Source: Algoriphagus halophilus
GTDB taxonomy: Bacteria > Bacteroidota > Bacteroidia > Cytophagales > Cyclobacteriaceae
Assembly: GCF_900129785.1 (NCBI RefSeq)
Contig: NZ_FSRC01000003.1
Coordinates: forward strand, 372,001 to 436,000
DNA: 64,000 nucleotides
Direction of reading: 5' to 3'
Of the stretch, positions 1-9,549 are shown piece after piece; position 1 is the first letter of the stretch; every line of letters starts with the position of its first letter. The translations under genes were made by a program, and so were the position numbers. The notes under the pieces were generated by a model. That model was given only the letters and a program-made list of their open reading frames with translations. It searched no databases and was not told where the DNA came from.

Positions 1-2
1 GA

Positions 3-746
3 TGGGACGGAGCTGCTAAAACTTGGATGAGATATGAGTCAGTTTCCTTGATTTTGGCTGGTTTGGCAACTCCATTGGTACTTTCGGTTCACACCATTGT
101 ATCCTTTGACTTTGCAACTTCGGTTATTCCAGGTTGGCATACTACAATCTTCCCTCCATACTTTGTGGCTGGTGCGATTTTCTCTGGATTCGCGATGGTA
201 TTGACGCTGATGATCATTACCAGAAAGGTGTTCAAATTGGAAGATTACATTACCATGACCCACATTGAATTGATGAATATCGTTATTATCATCACTGGAT
301 CAATTGTAGGTATTGCATACATCACTGAATTCTTCATCGCTTGGTACTCTGGCGTAGAAGCAGAACAATATGCGTTTATCAACCGTGCTACTGGACCTTA
401 TTGGTGGGCTTACTGGTCAATGATGACTTGTAATGTGATCTCTCCTCAGTTATTCTGGTTCAAGAAAATTAGAACTTCTATCATTGCGACATTTGCCTTG
501 TCAATTGTTGTAAACATCGGTATGTGGTTTGAACGTTTCGTAATTATCGTTACTTCTCTTCACAGAGATTACTTGCCATCTTCTTGGGCAATGTTCTACC
601 CGTCTATTACAGATATTGGAGTTTACTTATTCACCTTTGGATTGTTCTTTACTTTATTCTTCTTGTTTGCCAAGTTCTTCCCGGTGATCAACATGGCTGA
701 AGTAAAATCAGTATTGAAGTCTACATCTGAAAAAGTTCGTAAATAA
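3..746 (+). CDS. actC: Alternative complex III subunit ActC (NrfD-like), 3' part
   Basis: Integral membrane subunit of alternative complex III (quinol oxidation, electron transfer towards the aa3 oxidase). The frame is open from the window edge and reads [17 protein letters not shown] before the first internal Met at 27, so this is the C-terminal ~247 residues of a longer gene and not one starting at 27. Several hydrophobic spans are visible, for example around [18 protein letters not shown] and [19 protein letters not shown]. Three bases separate its stop from actD, and actD, actE and actF follow, which fixes the assignment among NrfD/PsrC proteins. In the family ActC and ActF are paralogous quinone-side membrane subunits. 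Confidence is high for identity; the true start is off-window. Confidence 0.93.
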   Translation, partial: WDGAAKTWMRYESVSLILAGLATPLVLSVHTIVSFDFATSVIPGWHTTIFPPYFVAGAIFSGFAMVLTLMIITRKVFKLEDYITMTHIELMNIVIIITGSIVGIAYITEFFIAWYSGVEAEQYAFINRATGPYWWAYWSMMTCNVISPQLFWFKKIRTSIIATFALSIVVNIGMWFERFVIIVTSLHRDYLPSSWAMFYPSITDIGVYLFTFGLFFTLFFLFAKFFPVINMAEVKSVLKSTSEKVRK

Positions 747-748
747 TC

Positions 749-1279
749 ATGGAAAGAGATAAGAATTTTATTTTGGGAGTTTACGACGATGAGGACGTAT
801 TACTCCATGCTGTTTCTGAAGTAAGAACTAGCGGTGTCAAAATACATGAAGTATATACTCCGTATCCAGTTCACGGATTGGAAGATGTACTTGGTTATAA
901 AAGAAGCCGATTACCGATTGCTGCATTCCTATTTGGATTGTTAGGAACTTCCTTGGCTTTGACCATGCAGTTATATATGATGAGATTTGACTGGCCAATG
1001 ATTATTGGAGGTAAGGATTACGCTGCTATTCCTGACTTTATTCCAGTTACGTTTGAATTGACTGTATTGCTTGCGGCATTTGGAATGGTGGGTGTATTTA
1101 TGATCAGTTCTGACTTGAAGCCTTGGGCTCAGCCTCGAATCTTTGATTTGAGAAGTACTGATGATAAGCATATCATGGCAATTGATATTGCAAATAACAC
1201 GAGTATGGAAGTAGCAAAAATTCAGGAGATTCTTAAGTCTTCCGGTGCTACAGAGGTGAATAATAAAAGTTTTGAATAG
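749..1279 (+). CDS. actD: Alternative complex III subunit ActD (DUF3341)
   Basis: Membrane subunit of alternative complex III, 176 residues, the usual ActD length. The N-terminal ~60 residues are soluble (GVYDDEDVLLHAVSEVR, then VYTPYPVHGLEDVLG, a typical DUF3341 stretch). Two transmembrane segments follow, near residues 60-80 (FLFGLLGTSLALTMQLYMM) and 100-122 (FELTVLLAAFGMVGVFMIS). ActD has no cofactor and is thought to scaffold the complex. It begins just after actC, and its stop lies 13 bases before the chosen actE start, so it is translated within the operon. Confidence 0.93.
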   Translation: MERDKNFILGVYDDEDVLLHAVSEVRTSGVKIHEVYTPYPVHGLEDVLGYKRSRLPIAAFLFGLLGTSLALTMQLYMMRFDWPMIIGGKDYAAIPDFIPVTFELTVLLAAFGMVGVFMISSDLKPWAQPRIFDLRSTDDKHIMAIDIANNTSMEVAKIQEILKSSGATEVNNKSFE

Positions 1280-1292
1280 TAATTCTGGAAAA

Positions 1293-1922
1293 ATGAAGAT
1301 TGCTAAAGCACTAAGTTTATTGGGGTTTGCTGTTGCTGGAATCACGTTAGCTGGCTGTAAGGCTGGTGGTGATAATCAGGGACTGGAATATGCTCCACAG
1401 ATGTATCACTCTGTAGCATACGAGCCATTGACTCAAATCAAAGATGAGTCTCAGGGAGATTGGTTATCTAACAGAGAAGATGAGAAAGGTGAGTTTTTCA
1501 ACAGTAATGTGTATAACCCTCATGGAATGAACATGAGAGAGCCAGTTGAAGGAACAGTTCCTAGAAATAAAGGAGGATATCTTCCATATAGATACAAAGC
1601 TTTCGAAGTAGAAGCTGCTGCTGCAAATTTGACAAACCCGGTTGAATTGACAGATGAAGTGTTAGAAGATGGAGAGCGGTTATTTTTACAATATTGTTCT
1701 GCTTGCCATGGAAAAGGTGGACAAGGAGACGGTAAAGTAGGAGAAATTATCGGTGGTGTGGCTAACCTTACAGGTGGCGCTTACATTAACCTGCCGGAAG
1801 GACATATTTACCATGTAATTACTAAGGGAAAAGGAAGAATGGGAGCGCATGGTTCTCAGATTTCTCCTGAAAGAAGATGGAAAATTGTTCACTATGTTAA
1901 ACAAGTAATTCAGAAGCAATAA
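1293..1922 (+). CDS. actE: Alternative complex III subunit ActE, monoheme cytochrome c lipoprotein
   Basis: Periplasmic membrane-anchored cytochrome c of alternative complex III, 209 residues from the chosen start. The frame can be read from a TTG at 1272 overlapping actD, but the ATG at 1293 gives a clean lipoprotein signal (MKIAKALSLLGFAVAGITLAGC, split here only by the Lys-rich start) with lipobox L-A-G-C. One heme site, CSACH, covers residues 135-139, and a Met in GRMGAHG is the likely sixth ligand. ActE is expected to pass electrons from the ActA/ActB heme and Fe-S chain towards the oxidase. It is followed two bases later by actF. Confidence 0.93.
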   Translation: MKIAKALSLLGFAVAGITLAGCKAGGDNQGLEYAPQMYHSVAYEPLTQIKDESQGDWLSNREDEKGEFFNSNVYNPHGMNMREPVEGTVPRNKGGYLPYRYKAFEVEAAAANLTNPVELTDEVLEDGERLFLQYCSACHGKGGQGDGKVGEIIGGVANLTGGAYINLPEGHIYHVITKGKGRMGAHGSQISPERRWKIVHYVKQVIQKQ

Positions 1923-1924
1923 TC

Positions 1925-3217
1925 ATGGCTCACGACGTACAGCATTATAATTTGGATCAAAAATTTGATTTTACCGCTGCGACTAAGAAGTCGGTTTTCA
2001 CGGTATTGATCATTGGTGCAGCATTGTTGGTCATTGGTATTGTGATGGCAATGTTTGGTGGACACCACGAAGAAGCTGCTGAAGCTGGAGGACATGCATT
2101 TCATTGGTATGAGCGTTTATATGCCAACCTTTGGATCAACAATGTCTACTTTACAGGAATAGCTATTATCGGAGTATTCTTCTTTGCTGTGCAGTATGCT
2201 GCGCAAGCTGGTTGGTCTGCTCCAATTTCTAGAGTGATGTTATCATTTGGTAACTGGCTTCCATATGCAGGGATTTTAATGATTGTTACATTCTTCGTAG
2301 CAAATCATGACTTGTTCCACTGGACGCATGCTTATTTATTTGACACCAACTCTCCAGAATATGATAAAATCATTGATGGTAAGGGATCTTTCTTCTATTG
2401 GCCAATGGCTAAAGGAACTTTCCCTGCATTCTATATTTTGAGAATGGTTTTATTCTTTGGGTTCTGGGTATTCTTCTTTACGAAGTTCAAAAAAATATCA
2501 GCTCAAGAAGATCAGTTAGGTGGGACAACTCATTGGTTTAAAATGAGAAGTTGGTCTGCTTACTTCATTATTTTCTTTGCAGTATCCTCTTCCGTAAGTG
2601 CATGGGATTGGGTGATGTCAATTGATACGCACTGGTTCTCTACCTTATTTGGATGGTATGTGTTTTCTTCTTGGTTTGTTTCTGGTCTTTCTGCAATTAC
2701 TTTATTGGTAATTTTCTTAAAGAGCAGAGGTTACCTAGAAATGGTCAATGAAAACCACGTTCATGATATGGGTAAATTTGTATTCGGATTTACCATTTTC
2801 TGGACTTATTTATGGTTCTCTCAGTTTCTCTTGATCTATTACGCAAACATTCCTGAGGAATCTGTGTATTTCATAGAGAGACTTTCAAGTGATATCTATG
2901 GTCCATATATCTTTGTGAATCTGATTATGAATTTCTTCTTGCCTTTCTTGATTTTGATGACAAGGGATGCTAAGAGACATGGAATTTTCCTTAAAGTAGT
3001 ATGTACCTTGATCATTGCAGGCCATTGGGTAGATTTCTTCTTAATGGTTCAGCCAGGTACCTTAGGTCATAATGGAGGAATTGGATTTATGGAAATTGGA
3101 ATGTTCTTAGTTTATGGTTCCGCTGTAACATTTGTTGTACTTACAGGGTTATCTAAAGGAAACTTGATTCCTAAGAATCATCCAATGCTTGAAGAAAGCT
3201 ATCATCATCACATTTAA
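1925..3217 (+). CDS. actF: Alternative complex III subunit ActF (NrfD-like)
   Basis: Polytopic membrane subunit, 430 residues, paralogous to ActC. After a short cytoplasmic N-terminus, about ten hydrophobic helices are visible (for example SVFTVLIIGAALLVIGIVMA at 23-42 and AYFIIFFAVSSSVSAW near 213). A His/Glu-rich loop (GGHHEEAAEAGGHAFHW) follows the first helix. Family knowledge: ActC and ActF form two four-helix bundles at the membrane core, with a proposed proton path. It ends 23 bases before coxB, the usual arrangement in which the complex and its partner oxidase are co-transcribed and can form a supercomplex, as shown for Flavobacterium. Confidence 0.93.
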   Translation: MAHDVQHYNLDQKFDFTAATKKSVFTVLIIGAALLVIGIVMAMFGGHHEEAAEAGGHAFHWYERLYANLWINNVYFTGIAIIGVFFFAVQYAAQAGWSAPISRVMLSFGNWLPYAGILMIVTFFVANHDLFHWTHAYLFDTNSPEYDKIIDGKGSFFYWPMAKGTFPAFYILRMVLFFGFWVFFFTKFKKISAQEDQLGGTTHWFKMRSWSAYFIIFFAVSSSVSAWDWVMSIDTHWFSTLFGWYVFSSWFVSGLSAITLLVIFLKSRGYLEMVNENHVHDMGKFVFGFTIFWTYLWFSQFLLIYYANIPEESVYFIERLSSDIYGPYIFVNLIMNFFLPFLILMTRDAKRHGIFLKVVCTLIIAGHWVDFFLMVQPGTLGHNGGIGFMEIGMFLVYGSAVTFVVLTGLSKGNLIPKNHPMLEESYHHHI

Positions 3218-3240
3218 TTATTAGCCGAAAAAATTAAGCT

Positions 3241-4260
3241 ATGTACGGATTTCTGATCGGAGTAGGAGTTCTATTATTACTATCCATAATTTGGATGGTT
3301 TACAGAATTCAAACCTTGGTATCTGTAGTAAAAGGATCTGATAAAAAGATCGCTACAGGTAGCAATAAGGTAAATGCTATTTTATTTATTCTATTTATGC
3401 TGGGTACCGGTTTCTTAATGTTCTGGTATTCCATCAAGGAATTTGATACCTATCAATTACCCATTGCCTCTGAGCATGGAGTTGTGACGGATCGTTTGTT
3501 TTGGATCACAATGGCAGTAACTGGAATTGTATTCCTGATTACGCATGTGCTATTGTTTATCTTCCCTTACAAGTACCAATACAAGGAAGATAGAAAGGCT
3601 TCTTTCTACCCTGATAATAACAAACTGGAAATTATATGGACAGCTGTTCCTGGTGTGGTATTAGCCCTATTGGTTATCTCCGGTTGGATGGCATGGTCAG
3701 ATATTACTGCTCCAGCACCTGAAAATGCCCATGTTGTTGAAATTATGGGGTCTCAGTTCCAGTGGGATGTAAGATATCCAGGTAAGGACAACGTGTTAGG
3801 AGATTACGATTACAGATTAACTTCTGCTACTAATGCACATGGTATTGACTTTACAGATAAGAACTCAATGGATGATTTTCCGTCTCCTGTAGTGGTAATT
3901 CCTAAAGGAGAGCCTGTGCTTTTCAAAATTAGAGCTAGAGATGTACTTCATTCAGTTTTCTCTCCTCATATGAGATTGAAAATGGATGCAGTTCCTGGGA
4001 TGCCAACTCGTTTTTGGTTTGTGCCTACAAAGACTACAGCTGAAATGCGTGTGGAAACTGGAAATCCTGACTTCCAATATGAAATCGCTTGTACTGAGAT
4101 TTGTGGCCGTGGTCACTTTTCTATGAGAAAGATTATTGAAGTGGTGGAGCCAGGTGAATACCAGAAATGGTATGCAGAACAAAAGTCTTTTATTCAGATG
4201 AACCCTGCTTTGGCAGAAGGTACTCAAGCTGAGACAAAGGAACTTGCAGAAAATAATTAA
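3241..4260 (+). CDS. coxB: Cytochrome c oxidase subunit II (CuA)
   Basis: Subunit II of an aa3-type heme-copper oxidase, 339 residues; it takes electrons from the partner complex through CuA. The CuA ligands are visible as C-x3-C-x3-H-x2-M in CTEICGRGHFSM, with the upstream His in DVLHSVFSPH. The N-terminal part is longer than in classical subunit II. Hydrophobic stretches at about 3-23, 45-65, 83-105 and 130-148 suggest extra helices before the usual two, a feature common in Bacteroidota proteins. No CxxCH is present, so this is not a caa3 type with a fused cytochrome c; ActE or a soluble carrier would supply electrons. Confidence 0.95.
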   Translation: MYGFLIGVGVLLLLSIIWMVYRIQTLVSVVKGSDKKIATGSNKVNAILFILFMLGTGFLMFWYSIKEFDTYQLPIASEHGVVTDRLFWITMAVTGIVFLITHVLLFIFPYKYQYKEDRKASFYPDNNKLEIIWTAVPGVVLALLVISGWMAWSDITAPAPENAHVVEIMGSQFQWDVRYPGKDNVLGDYDYRLTSATNAHGIDFTDKNSMDDFPSPVVVIPKGEPVLFKIRARDVLHSVFSPHMRLKMDAVPGMPTRFWFVPTKTTAEMRVETGNPDFQYEIACTEICGRGHFSMRKIIEVVEPGEYQKWYAEQKSFIQMNPALAEGTQAETKELAENN

Positions 4261-4288
4261 GCGAAGGTAATTAACAAAATTATAGATT

Positions 4289-6175
4289 ATGTCTACAGCA
4301 TCTGTCGCAAATCATGATAGCACAGCGCACGATCATCACGATCATGAGCATCATGGTAATTTTGTAACAACATATTTATTTAGTACTGATCATAAAATGA
4401 TCGGTAAACAGTTCTTGATTTCAGGTATCTTCTGGGCTTTGATAGGTGGACTCTTGTCTATTCTTTTCAGATTACAACTGGGATTTCCTGACATGAGCCT
4501 TGAATTCCTTCGACCAATTCTAGGTGGTTGGTTGGATGATGCAGGGCATTTGGATCCTACATTTTATCTTGCCTTGGTAACAATGCATGGTACCATCATG
4601 GTATTCTTTGTATTGACGGCTGGTTTGAGTGGTACTTTCTCTAATTACCTTATTCCACTTCAAATTGGTGCACGTGACATGGCATCTGGCTTTATGAACA
4701 TGCTTTCATTCTGGTTCTTCTTTATGGCCGGAGTGCTTATGTTTATTTCCTTATTCATTCCAACTGGTCCTGCAGCGGGTGGTTGGGTTGTTTACCCTCC
4801 TTTATCTGCTTTGGAACAAGCAATTCCTGGTTCTGGATTAGGGATGACCTTATGGTTGACCTCTATGACCTTGTTTATTGCTTCTCAGTTGTTAGGTGGT
4901 ATTAACTATATTACTACGGTTATTAACCTTAGAACCAAAGGGATGTCTTTCTCAAGACTTCCACTGACCATCTGGGCGTTCTTCTTGACAGCAGTAATCG
5001 GTTTGTTATCTTTCCCAGTTTTGGTAGCAGCTGCATTGTTGTTGATCTTTGACAGAAGCTTCGGTACTTCTTTCTACTTGTCTGATATTTATATCAATGG
5101 GGAAGCGCTTCCAAATACAGGAGGTAGCCCAGTTCTTTACCAGCACTTATTCTGGTTCCTAGGTCACCCTGAGGTATATATCGTATTATTGCCAGCTTTG
5201 GGTATTACTTCTGAAGTAATAGCAACTAACTCAAGGAAACCAATCTTTGGTTACAAGGCGATGATTATTTCCATGTTGGGAATTACGATTCTTTCTTTTA
5301 TCGTGTGGGCTCACCACATGTTCGTGTCAGGAATGAATCCTTTCTTAGGTTCGATCTTCATGTTCTTGACGTTGATTATTGCGGTACCATCAGCAGTAAA
5401 AGTATTTAATTACCTGACTACGCTTTGGAGAGGTAATTTGATCTTTACACCTGCGATGTTGTTTTCTATAGGTTTGGTATCCTTCTTTATTTCTGGAGGT
5501 TTAACAGGTATTTTCCTTGGAAACTCAGCAATTGATATTCAATTGCACGACACTTATTTCGTAGTAGCTCACTTCCACTTAGTAATGGGTTCTGCATCAT
5601 TCTTCGGTCTTTTGGCAGGTGTGTACCACTGGTTCCCTAAGATGTTTGGTAGAATGATGGACGAGAAGTTAGGTTACATCCACTTCTGGTTGACCTTTGT
5701 GGGAGTATACATGGTATTTTTCCCAATGCACTACATCGGAATCGCAGGATTCCCAAGAAGATACTATTCTTGGACCAACTTCGATTTCGCCAACATGTAT
5801 ACTGATTTGAACATGTTTGTTTCTGCCGCTGCAATCATCACGTTTGCTGCCCAATTCATCTTCTTGTTCAATTTCTTCTATAGTATGTTCAGAGGACGCA
5901 AAGCTTCTTTGAACCCTTGGAGATCTACTACTTTGGAATGGACCACTCCATTGCATCCTGGTCATGGAAACTGGCCTGGTGAAATCCCTACTGTATACAG
6001 ATGGCCATATGATTATTCTAAGCCAGGAGCAGAGGAAGACTTCATCCCTCAAACAGTTCCACTTTCAGCTACCCCTGAGTCTAACTTGCCACATGAACAA
6101 GAGCAAGTGAAATTAGAGATGGAGATTATGAAAGATGAGGAAGAGGGTTTGGTAGCTAATGAATCAAAGCACTAA
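4289..6175 (+). CDS. coxA: Cytochrome c oxidase subunit I (aa3 type)
   Basis: Catalytic subunit of the terminal oxidase, 628 residues, with heme a, heme a3 and CuB. Visible ligand motifs are MHGT (heme a His), LGHPEVYIV (CuB His and cross-linked Tyr), AHHMFVSGM (two CuB His) and HDTYFVVAHFHLVMG (heme a3 and heme a His). HPEVY together with these residues marks an A-type proton-pumping oxidase. The N-terminus carries a short His-rich tract (HDHHDHEHH) that could bind metal or simply be a linker. The 3' end overlaps ctaA by 17 bases, so translation is probably coupled to heme A synthesis. Confidence 0.97.
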   Translation: MSTASVANHDSTAHDHHDHEHHGNFVTTYLFSTDHKMIGKQFLISGIFWALIGGLLSILFRLQLGFPDMSLEFLRPILGGWLDDAGHLDPTFYLALVTMHGTIMVFFVLTAGLSGTFSNYLIPLQIGARDMASGFMNMLSFWFFFMAGVLMFISLFIPTGPAAGGWVVYPPLSALEQAIPGSGLGMTLWLTSMTLFIASQLLGGINYITTVINLRTKGMSFSRLPLTIWAFFLTAVIGLLSFPVLVAAALLLIFDRSFGTSFYLSDIYINGEALPNTGGSPVLYQHLFWFLGHPEVYIVLLPALGITSEVIATNSRKPIFGYKAMIISMLGITILSFIVWAHHMFVSGMNPFLGSIFMFLTLIIAVPSAVKVFNYLTTLWRGNLIFTPAMLFSIGLVSFFISGGLTGIFLGNSAIDIQLHDTYFVVAHFHLVMGSASFFGLLAGVYHWFPKMFGRMMDEKLGYIHFWLTFVGVYMVFFPMHYIGIAGFPRRYYSWTNFDFANMYTDLNMFVSAAAIITFAAQFIFLFNFFYSMFRGRKASLNPWRSTTLEWTTPLHPGHGNWPGEIPTVYRWPYDYSKPGAEEDFIPQTVPLSATPESNLPHEQEQVKLEMEIMKDEEEGLVANESKH

Positions 6176-7235
6176 CAAAAAAATAAACAGCTTTCGTAAA
6201 GTCAGTTTTCTGACCGTGTTAGCTGTTTATTTCCTAATCTTAGTCGGTGGGATAGTCAGAACTACGGGTTCTGGTATGGGCTGTCCTGATTGGCCGAAAT
6301 GTTTTGGAAGTGTTGTTCCTCCAACGAATGTGAACCAACTTCCAGACAACTATCAAGAGATATACCTTCAAAAAAGAATTGCCAAAAACGAAAGGTTTGT
6401 GGCTACCCTTGAAAATCTTGGATTTGTAGAAACGGCCCAAGCTATAGCAAATGACAAATCTATTCTGATAGAACAGGAATTTAATCCATTGAAAACTTGG
6501 ATTGAATACGTCAATCGCTTGGTGGGTGTATTGATTGGCCTGTTTATCATTTTGACAGTATGGAAATCTTTTCCTATCTGGAAATTAGATAAGTGGATTC
6601 CGATTATAGCTATAGCCTCTTTGATTCTTGTTTTGTTTCAGGGATGGATAGGGTCTTTGGTAGTCTCTACAAACCTACTTCCCTGGATGATTACCTTTCA
6701 CATGATGCTTGCTATTTTGCTGGTTTTGATGTTGATCTATTTGTACCATCGTTCAGGTAAATTAAAAGAGGGGAAAGGTGTAGTAATGGATGTTCCAGCA
6801 AAGATTGAATGGGTATTAATCGCTGCTCTAATCCTGATGATCATCCAAGTTGTTTTGGGTACTCAGGTAAGGGAAGAGATCGATCAAATTTCTTTCGCAC
6901 TAGGGAATATGTTGAGAGGAACATGGATTGAACAATTGGGGTTACCATTTATCATTCATAGATCTTTCTCACTCATCTTATTGGGAGTACATGTGTTATA
7001 TTTCTTTTGGGCCTATAAATATGTCCTGAGAGGTTCTAACATTAGTTTATGGTCTCAATTATTGATGATTTTGGTGATTATTGAAATTGCCACGGGAATG
7101 GGAATGGCATATTTTGCGATTCCAGCATTTCTTCAACCCATTCACTTAGTGATTGGGACAATTATAGTAGGAATTCAATATTTCTTGATCCTACAATTGC
7201 GAGAGCATAAACAGTATCGATTAAATTCAAATTGA
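6159..7235 (+). CDS. ctaA: Heme A synthase (COX15/CtaA)
   Basis: Converts heme O to heme A by oxidising the C8 methyl group; needed for the aa3 oxidase encoded just upstream. The 358 residues hold eight predicted helices. Motifs seen are GGIVRTTGSGMGCPDWPKCF near residues 30-50, EYVNRLVGVLIG (heme-ligand region) and FIIHRSFSLILLGVH. The ATG at 6159 lies inside the coxA 3' end, and the stop TGA at 7233-7235 lies two bases before the chosen ctaB start. The extended loop between helices 1 and 2 (about residues 50-110) is typical of COX15 type 1/2 from Bacteroidota. Confidence 0.94.
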   Translation: MNQSTNKKINSFRKVSFLTVLAVYFLILVGGIVRTTGSGMGCPDWPKCFGSVVPPTNVNQLPDNYQEIYLQKRIAKNERFVATLENLGFVETAQAIANDKSILIEQEFNPLKTWIEYVNRLVGVLIGLFIILTVWKSFPIWKLDKWIPIIAIASLILVLFQGWIGSLVVSTNLLPWMITFHMMLAILLVLMLIYLYHRSGKLKEGKGVVMDVPAKIEWVLIAALILMIIQVVLGTQVREEIDQISFALGNMLRGTWIEQLGLPFIIHRSFSLILLGVHVLYFFWAYKYVLRGSNISLWSQLLMILVIIEIATGMGMAYFAIPAFLQPIHLVIGTIIVGIQYFLILQLREHKQYRLNSN

Positions 7236-7237
7236 TA

Positions 7238-8143
7238 ATGAGGACAGTTGGAGTAACTGACCAGAGTATTTACCACTTGGTTATCACTAGAGCAAAGGCT
7301 TACTATGAATTGTTGAAATTCAGATTGTCTGCTTTAGTTACATTTTCTGCTGTATTTGGTTTCATCTTAGGTGATTCAGGAAGTTCCTTTGGGTGGTCTA
7401 GTTTTCTTGGATTAGCATTAGGAGGCTTTCTAATTAGTGGTGCTTCTGGTGCCGCCAATGAAATCATGGAGCGGGATCTGGATAAATTGATGAAGCGTAC
7501 CAAAAACCGTCCTCTTCCTTTACAGATTATTTCTCTTACAGAGGCTTATTGGTTTACCTTTGGTATTGCCTTTATTGGTCTTGCTTTGCTTTGGATGTAT
7601 ACTAATCCTCTGACTACTTGGTTGGGAGTGCTGAGCATGGTGTTGTACGTTTTTGTTTATACTCCATTGAAAAGAGTGGGACCTATTGCTGTTTTCGTAG
7701 GTGCGATACCAGGGGCAATGCCGCCTTTGTTAGGTTGGACTGCTGCTACAGGTGCTATTTCCTATGAAGCATTAATCATCTTTGGAATTCAATTTATCTG
7801 GCAGTTCCCTCATTTCTGGGCAATTGCTTGGGTAAGTGATGAGGATTATAAAAAAGCAGGGTTTAAGTTATTACCTAGTGGAGGTGGACAGGATTTGAAT
7901 ACTGCAATTCAAATTATGATCTATACCTTATTTTTATTGCCTTTGGGATTATTGCCAAGTTATTTTGGCTTAACAGGACTGAATTCAGGAATAGTGGCTA
8001 CCGTTTGTGGGGTGTTGTTTTTAGCTCAAACATTTTCTTTGATGAGAGATTGTTCAAGAAAATCCGCCTTAAAAATTATGTTTGGCTCGTTCTTGTATTT
8101 GCCAATCGTTCAAATTGCTTATTTACTAGATAAATTACCTTGA
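7238..8143 (+). CDS. ctaB: Protoheme IX farnesyltransferase (heme O synthase)
   Basis: UbiA-superfamily prenyltransferase that adds a farnesyl group to heme B, giving heme O for CtaA. The diphosphate/Mg site NEIMERDLDKLMKRTKNRP is near residue 77. A second Asp-rich loop, WVSDEDYKKAGFKLLP, follows the FPHFWAIAW signature. The reading frame can be extended to a TTG at 7232, but the ATG at 7238 is preferred; it gives 301 residues. One base separates its stop from the next subunit III gene, so ctaA, ctaB and the oxidase subunits look like one transcript. Confidence 0.94.
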   Translation: MRTVGVTDQSIYHLVITRAKAYYELLKFRLSALVTFSAVFGFILGDSGSSFGWSSFLGLALGGFLISGASGAANEIMERDLDKLMKRTKNRPLPLQIISLTEAYWFTFGIAFIGLALLWMYTNPLTTWLGVLSMVLYVFVYTPLKRVGPIAVFVGAIPGAMPPLLGWTAATGAISYEALIIFGIQFIWQFPHFWAIAWVSDEDYKKAGFKLLPSGGGQDLNTAIQIMIYTLFLLPLGLLPSYFGLTGLNSGIVATVCGVLFLAQTFSLMRDCSRKSALKIMFGSFLYLPIVQIAYLLDKLP

Positions 8144-8144
8144 G

Positions 8145-8726
8145 ATGGAACATGAGTTGAAGTATATTGATTTAGTAGAGCAGCCTATTTCCATGCATGC
8201 CAAGAAGTTCGCTCTTTGGTTATTCATGGTGACTGTGGTCATGATTTTTGCGGCTATGACATCCGCTTATATTGTTAGGCAGTCAGAAGGGAATTGGCTT
8301 GAATATGATTTACCTCAGATATTTTGGTTAACTTCTGGAATAGTAATACTGAGCAGTGTCTTTCTTCAGTATGGATATTATTCTGCCAAGAAGGATAATA
8401 TGCTAGGTTTGAAAATAGGATTGGCCGGCGCTGTAATTCTTGGGATTGCCTTCCTTGTTGGGCAATGGTATTCTTGGGTAGCATTGGTTGATGAAGAGGT
8501 TTTCTTTGTAGGGAATCCTTCTGGATCCTTTCTTTATGTATTTACAGGACTTCATGCTCTTCACTTGATCAGCGGTGTGATATTTCTGATTATTGTATTA
8601 ATTTCGAGTTTTAGATACCAAATTCATTCAAAGGCCATGGTCAGAATGGAAATGGCTACAACATATTGGCATTTTCTAGGTGGGCTTTGGCTTTACCTGT
8701 TTATGTTTTTGCTTTTGAATCATTAA
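8145..8726 (+). CDS. Cytochrome c oxidase subunit III-like protein (first of two)
   Basis: Heme-copper oxidase subunit III family, 193 residues, five predicted helices. Visible family features are TSAYIVRQSEGNW after helix 1, GLHALHLISGVIFL in helix 4 (the conserved GxHxxH pattern) and ATTYWHFLGGLWLYLFMFLL at the C-terminus. It is the short form, lacking the first two helices of seven-helix subunit III. The gene sits directly after ctaB and before a second, longer subunit III gene. Whether both copies are in one oxidase, or the short one helps assembly, cannot be told from sequence. Confidence 0.88.
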   Translation: MEHELKYIDLVEQPISMHAKKFALWLFMVTVVMIFAAMTSAYIVRQSEGNWLEYDLPQIFWLTSGIVILSSVFLQYGYYSAKKDNMLGLKIGLAGAVILGIAFLVGQWYSWVALVDEEVFFVGNPSGSFLYVFTGLHALHLISGVIFLIIVLISSFRYQIHSKAMVRMEMATTYWHFLGGLWLYLFMFLLLNH

Positions 8727-8753
8727 AATAACTATAGTACAAACCGATAATTT

Positions 8754-9530
8754 ATGTCTGCGCATTCTACTGCTATTGGAGTAAGCTCAAAAAGAGGCGT
8801 TTGGGGAGGTGGTAATGAACCTCTTAAAGCCAGCTATGGAAAACTTATGATGTGGTTTTTCCTACTCTCCGACATTTTCACTTTTGCTGCGTTCCTGATT
8901 ACTTATCTTTCTATAAGGGTAAGTTATCCTGCTTATGCCGGTCCTGCTGGGGAATTCGTTGGATCCAATGAATATTGGCCAGTTCCAGAATTGGTATTTG
9001 ATGCCATTCCATTTGTACATGGTGTTCATGCACCTTTGGTATTCGTTGGGATTATGACATTCATTTTGATTTCATCTTCTGTAACCATGGTATTGGCAGT
9101 AGAAGCTGGACACAGAAATGATAGAAACGATGTAGTGAAATGGTTACTTTGGACCATTCTTGGTGGCGCAACTTTCCTTGGCTGTCAGGCCTGGGAGTGG
9201 AACCACTTCATTCATGGCACTGAGGGAGGAAGCACAATGACCTTCATTAATTCCATGAACCAATTAGTAACAGAAGTAGTACATGGAGCTAATTTATCCG
9301 TGAACGAATATGGACCTGGGTCTTTTGCCCAATTGTTCTTCTTCATTACTGGATTCCATGGTTTCCACGTAACAATCGGTGTATTCCTATTATTCTTATG
9401 CTTCTACCAAGCGGCAGTAGGAATTTATGATCAAAGAGGTCATTACGAAATGGTTGAGAAAATTGGTCTTTACTGGCACTTTGTAGACTTGGTGTGGGTA
9501 TTCGTATTTACCTTATTCTATCTTATCTAA
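8754..9530 (+). CDS. coxC: Cytochrome c oxidase subunit III (second of two)
   Basis: Subunit III, 258 residues. Helix and motif order: LMMWFFLLSDIFTFAAFLIT (helix 1), a helix with PLVFVGIMTFILISSS, FLGCQAWEWNHFIH (conserved WEW), ITGFHGFHVTIGVFLL (GxHxxH) and YWHFVDLVWVFVFTLFYL at the end. This FHGFHV and WHFVDxVW pairing is the canonical subunit III signature, so this copy is the more likely structural subunit. A loop between helices is enlarged by ~45 residues (EGGSTMTFINSMNQLVTEVV and after). Subunit IV follows after 19 bases. Confidence 0.93.
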   Translation: MSAHSTAIGVSSKRGVWGGGNEPLKASYGKLMMWFFLLSDIFTFAAFLITYLSIRVSYPAYAGPAGEFVGSNEYWPVPELVFDAIPFVHGVHAPLVFVGIMTFILISSSVTMVLAVEAGHRNDRNDVVKWLLWTILGGATFLGCQAWEWNHFIHGTEGGSTMTFINSMNQLVTEVVHGANLSVNEYGPGSFAQLFFFITGFHGFHVTIGVFLLFLCFYQAAVGIYDQRGHYEMVEKIGLYWHFVDLVWVFVFTLFYLI

Positions 9531-9549
9531 GCATTAAAATTTTCGAGAT

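Noticed and set aside
1272..1292. TTG start for actE 21 bases upstream
   Set aside because: The ATG at 1293 gives a proper lipoprotein signal peptide; the TTG start would add a polar NSNSGK stretch before it.
5669..6052. 127-residue reading frame on the - strand inside coxA
   Set aside because: Antisense to a well-conserved gene; composition is low in ordinary protein features and no start signal is seen.
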